From NCBI GenBank assembly GCA_947452875.1, contig CANGEZ010000145.1:1-5911 (forward strand): a stretch of DNA of 5,911 nt, in the 5' to 3' direction. Position 1 is the first letter of the stretch. Each line of letters begins with the position of its first letter. Below the pieces are notes generated by a model. That model had not been told where the DNA came from, ran no database searches, and saw nothing but the letters and a program-made list of their open reading frames with translations. A program made the translations under genes and the position numbers. Source of the DNA: Chitinophagaceae bacterium. GTDB taxonomy: Bacteria > Bacteroidota > Bacteroidia > Chitinophagales > Chitinophagaceae. Shown here in pieces: positions 5,852-5,911 of the stretch.

Positions 5852-5911
5852 TTATTCTGATGAGATAAATTTTACAGGAATTGTATAATAAACTGAAACA
5901 TTTTCTCCCTG
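5852..5911 (-). CDS. TonB-like energy transducer, C-terminal end only
   Basis: Only the last 19 codons and a TAA (5852-5854) are inside the window. The peptide reads QGENVSVYY then TIPVKFISSE. The pattern G-x-x-V-x-V-x-Y-T-I-P-V-x-F near a C-terminus is typical of the final beta strand of TonB C-terminal domains (consensus near tlPi.F), which contact the TonB box of outer-membrane receptors. The fragment is short, so the call rests on this motif and on the gene context. An unrelated protein ending in a beta strand is the alternative. Confidence 0.62.
   Translation of the reverse strand, partial: QGENVSVYYTIPVKFISSE

Noticed and set aside
5831..5870. Promoter for the 86-residue gene within the end of the TonB-like gene
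   Set aside because: TAACTTTA on the minus strand is a near match to TAnnTTTG, but there is no TTG 19 bases upstream, so support is too weak.

Overview
The window looks like a chromosomal segment of a low-GC member of the Bacteroidota, most probably from the Chitinophagaceae/Sphingobacteriales side. Three things point there. The Complex I subunits have Bacteroidota-like sequences. There is an exact match to the Bacteroidota promoter consensus (TTG-N19-TAnnTTTG). The genes have A-rich leaders without a Shine-Dalgarno sequence. The assignment to family is inference. Every gene I can support lies on the minus strand, so transcription runs from high to low coordinates. No stretch over 300 bases lacks a gene; the largest gap is 2737-2868.

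Right part (5911 down to 2869): the last 19 codons of a TonB-like energy transducer are followed by a short hairpin and T-tract whose final T abuts the next start codon. Then come an 86-residue, methionine-rich, two-helix membrane protein, a PstS-like periplasmic-binding lipoprotein that overlaps it by ATGA, and an exported 556-residue TPR protein. These three genes look like one operon at the tail of a TonB (probably ExbB/ExbD/TonB) locus. The TPR gene ends in a strong intrinsic terminator at 2797-2833.

Left part (2791 down to 1): a near-perfect promoter opens the respiratory Complex I operon in the order nuoA, nuoB, nuoC, nuoD; nuoD runs off the left edge. NuoA supplies membrane helices, NuoB carries the N2 iron-sulfur cluster, and NuoC and NuoD form the connecting arm with the quinone site. 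Each of the three gaps between these genes (81, 99 and 100 bp) holds a degenerate repeat with an 8- or 9-nt period. Two of the three fold into long imperfect inverted repeats. These are the least explained elements here.

Functionally the window joins two energy-coupling modules: a proton-pumping NADH:quinone oxidoreductase, and an envelope locus whose TonB component would spend the proton-motive force. No mobile element, CRISPR array, RNA gene or defence system is visible. I found no clearly new multi-gene system; the curiosities are the intercistronic repeats, the terminator placed against a start codon, and the divergent PstS-like protein with its small membrane partner.
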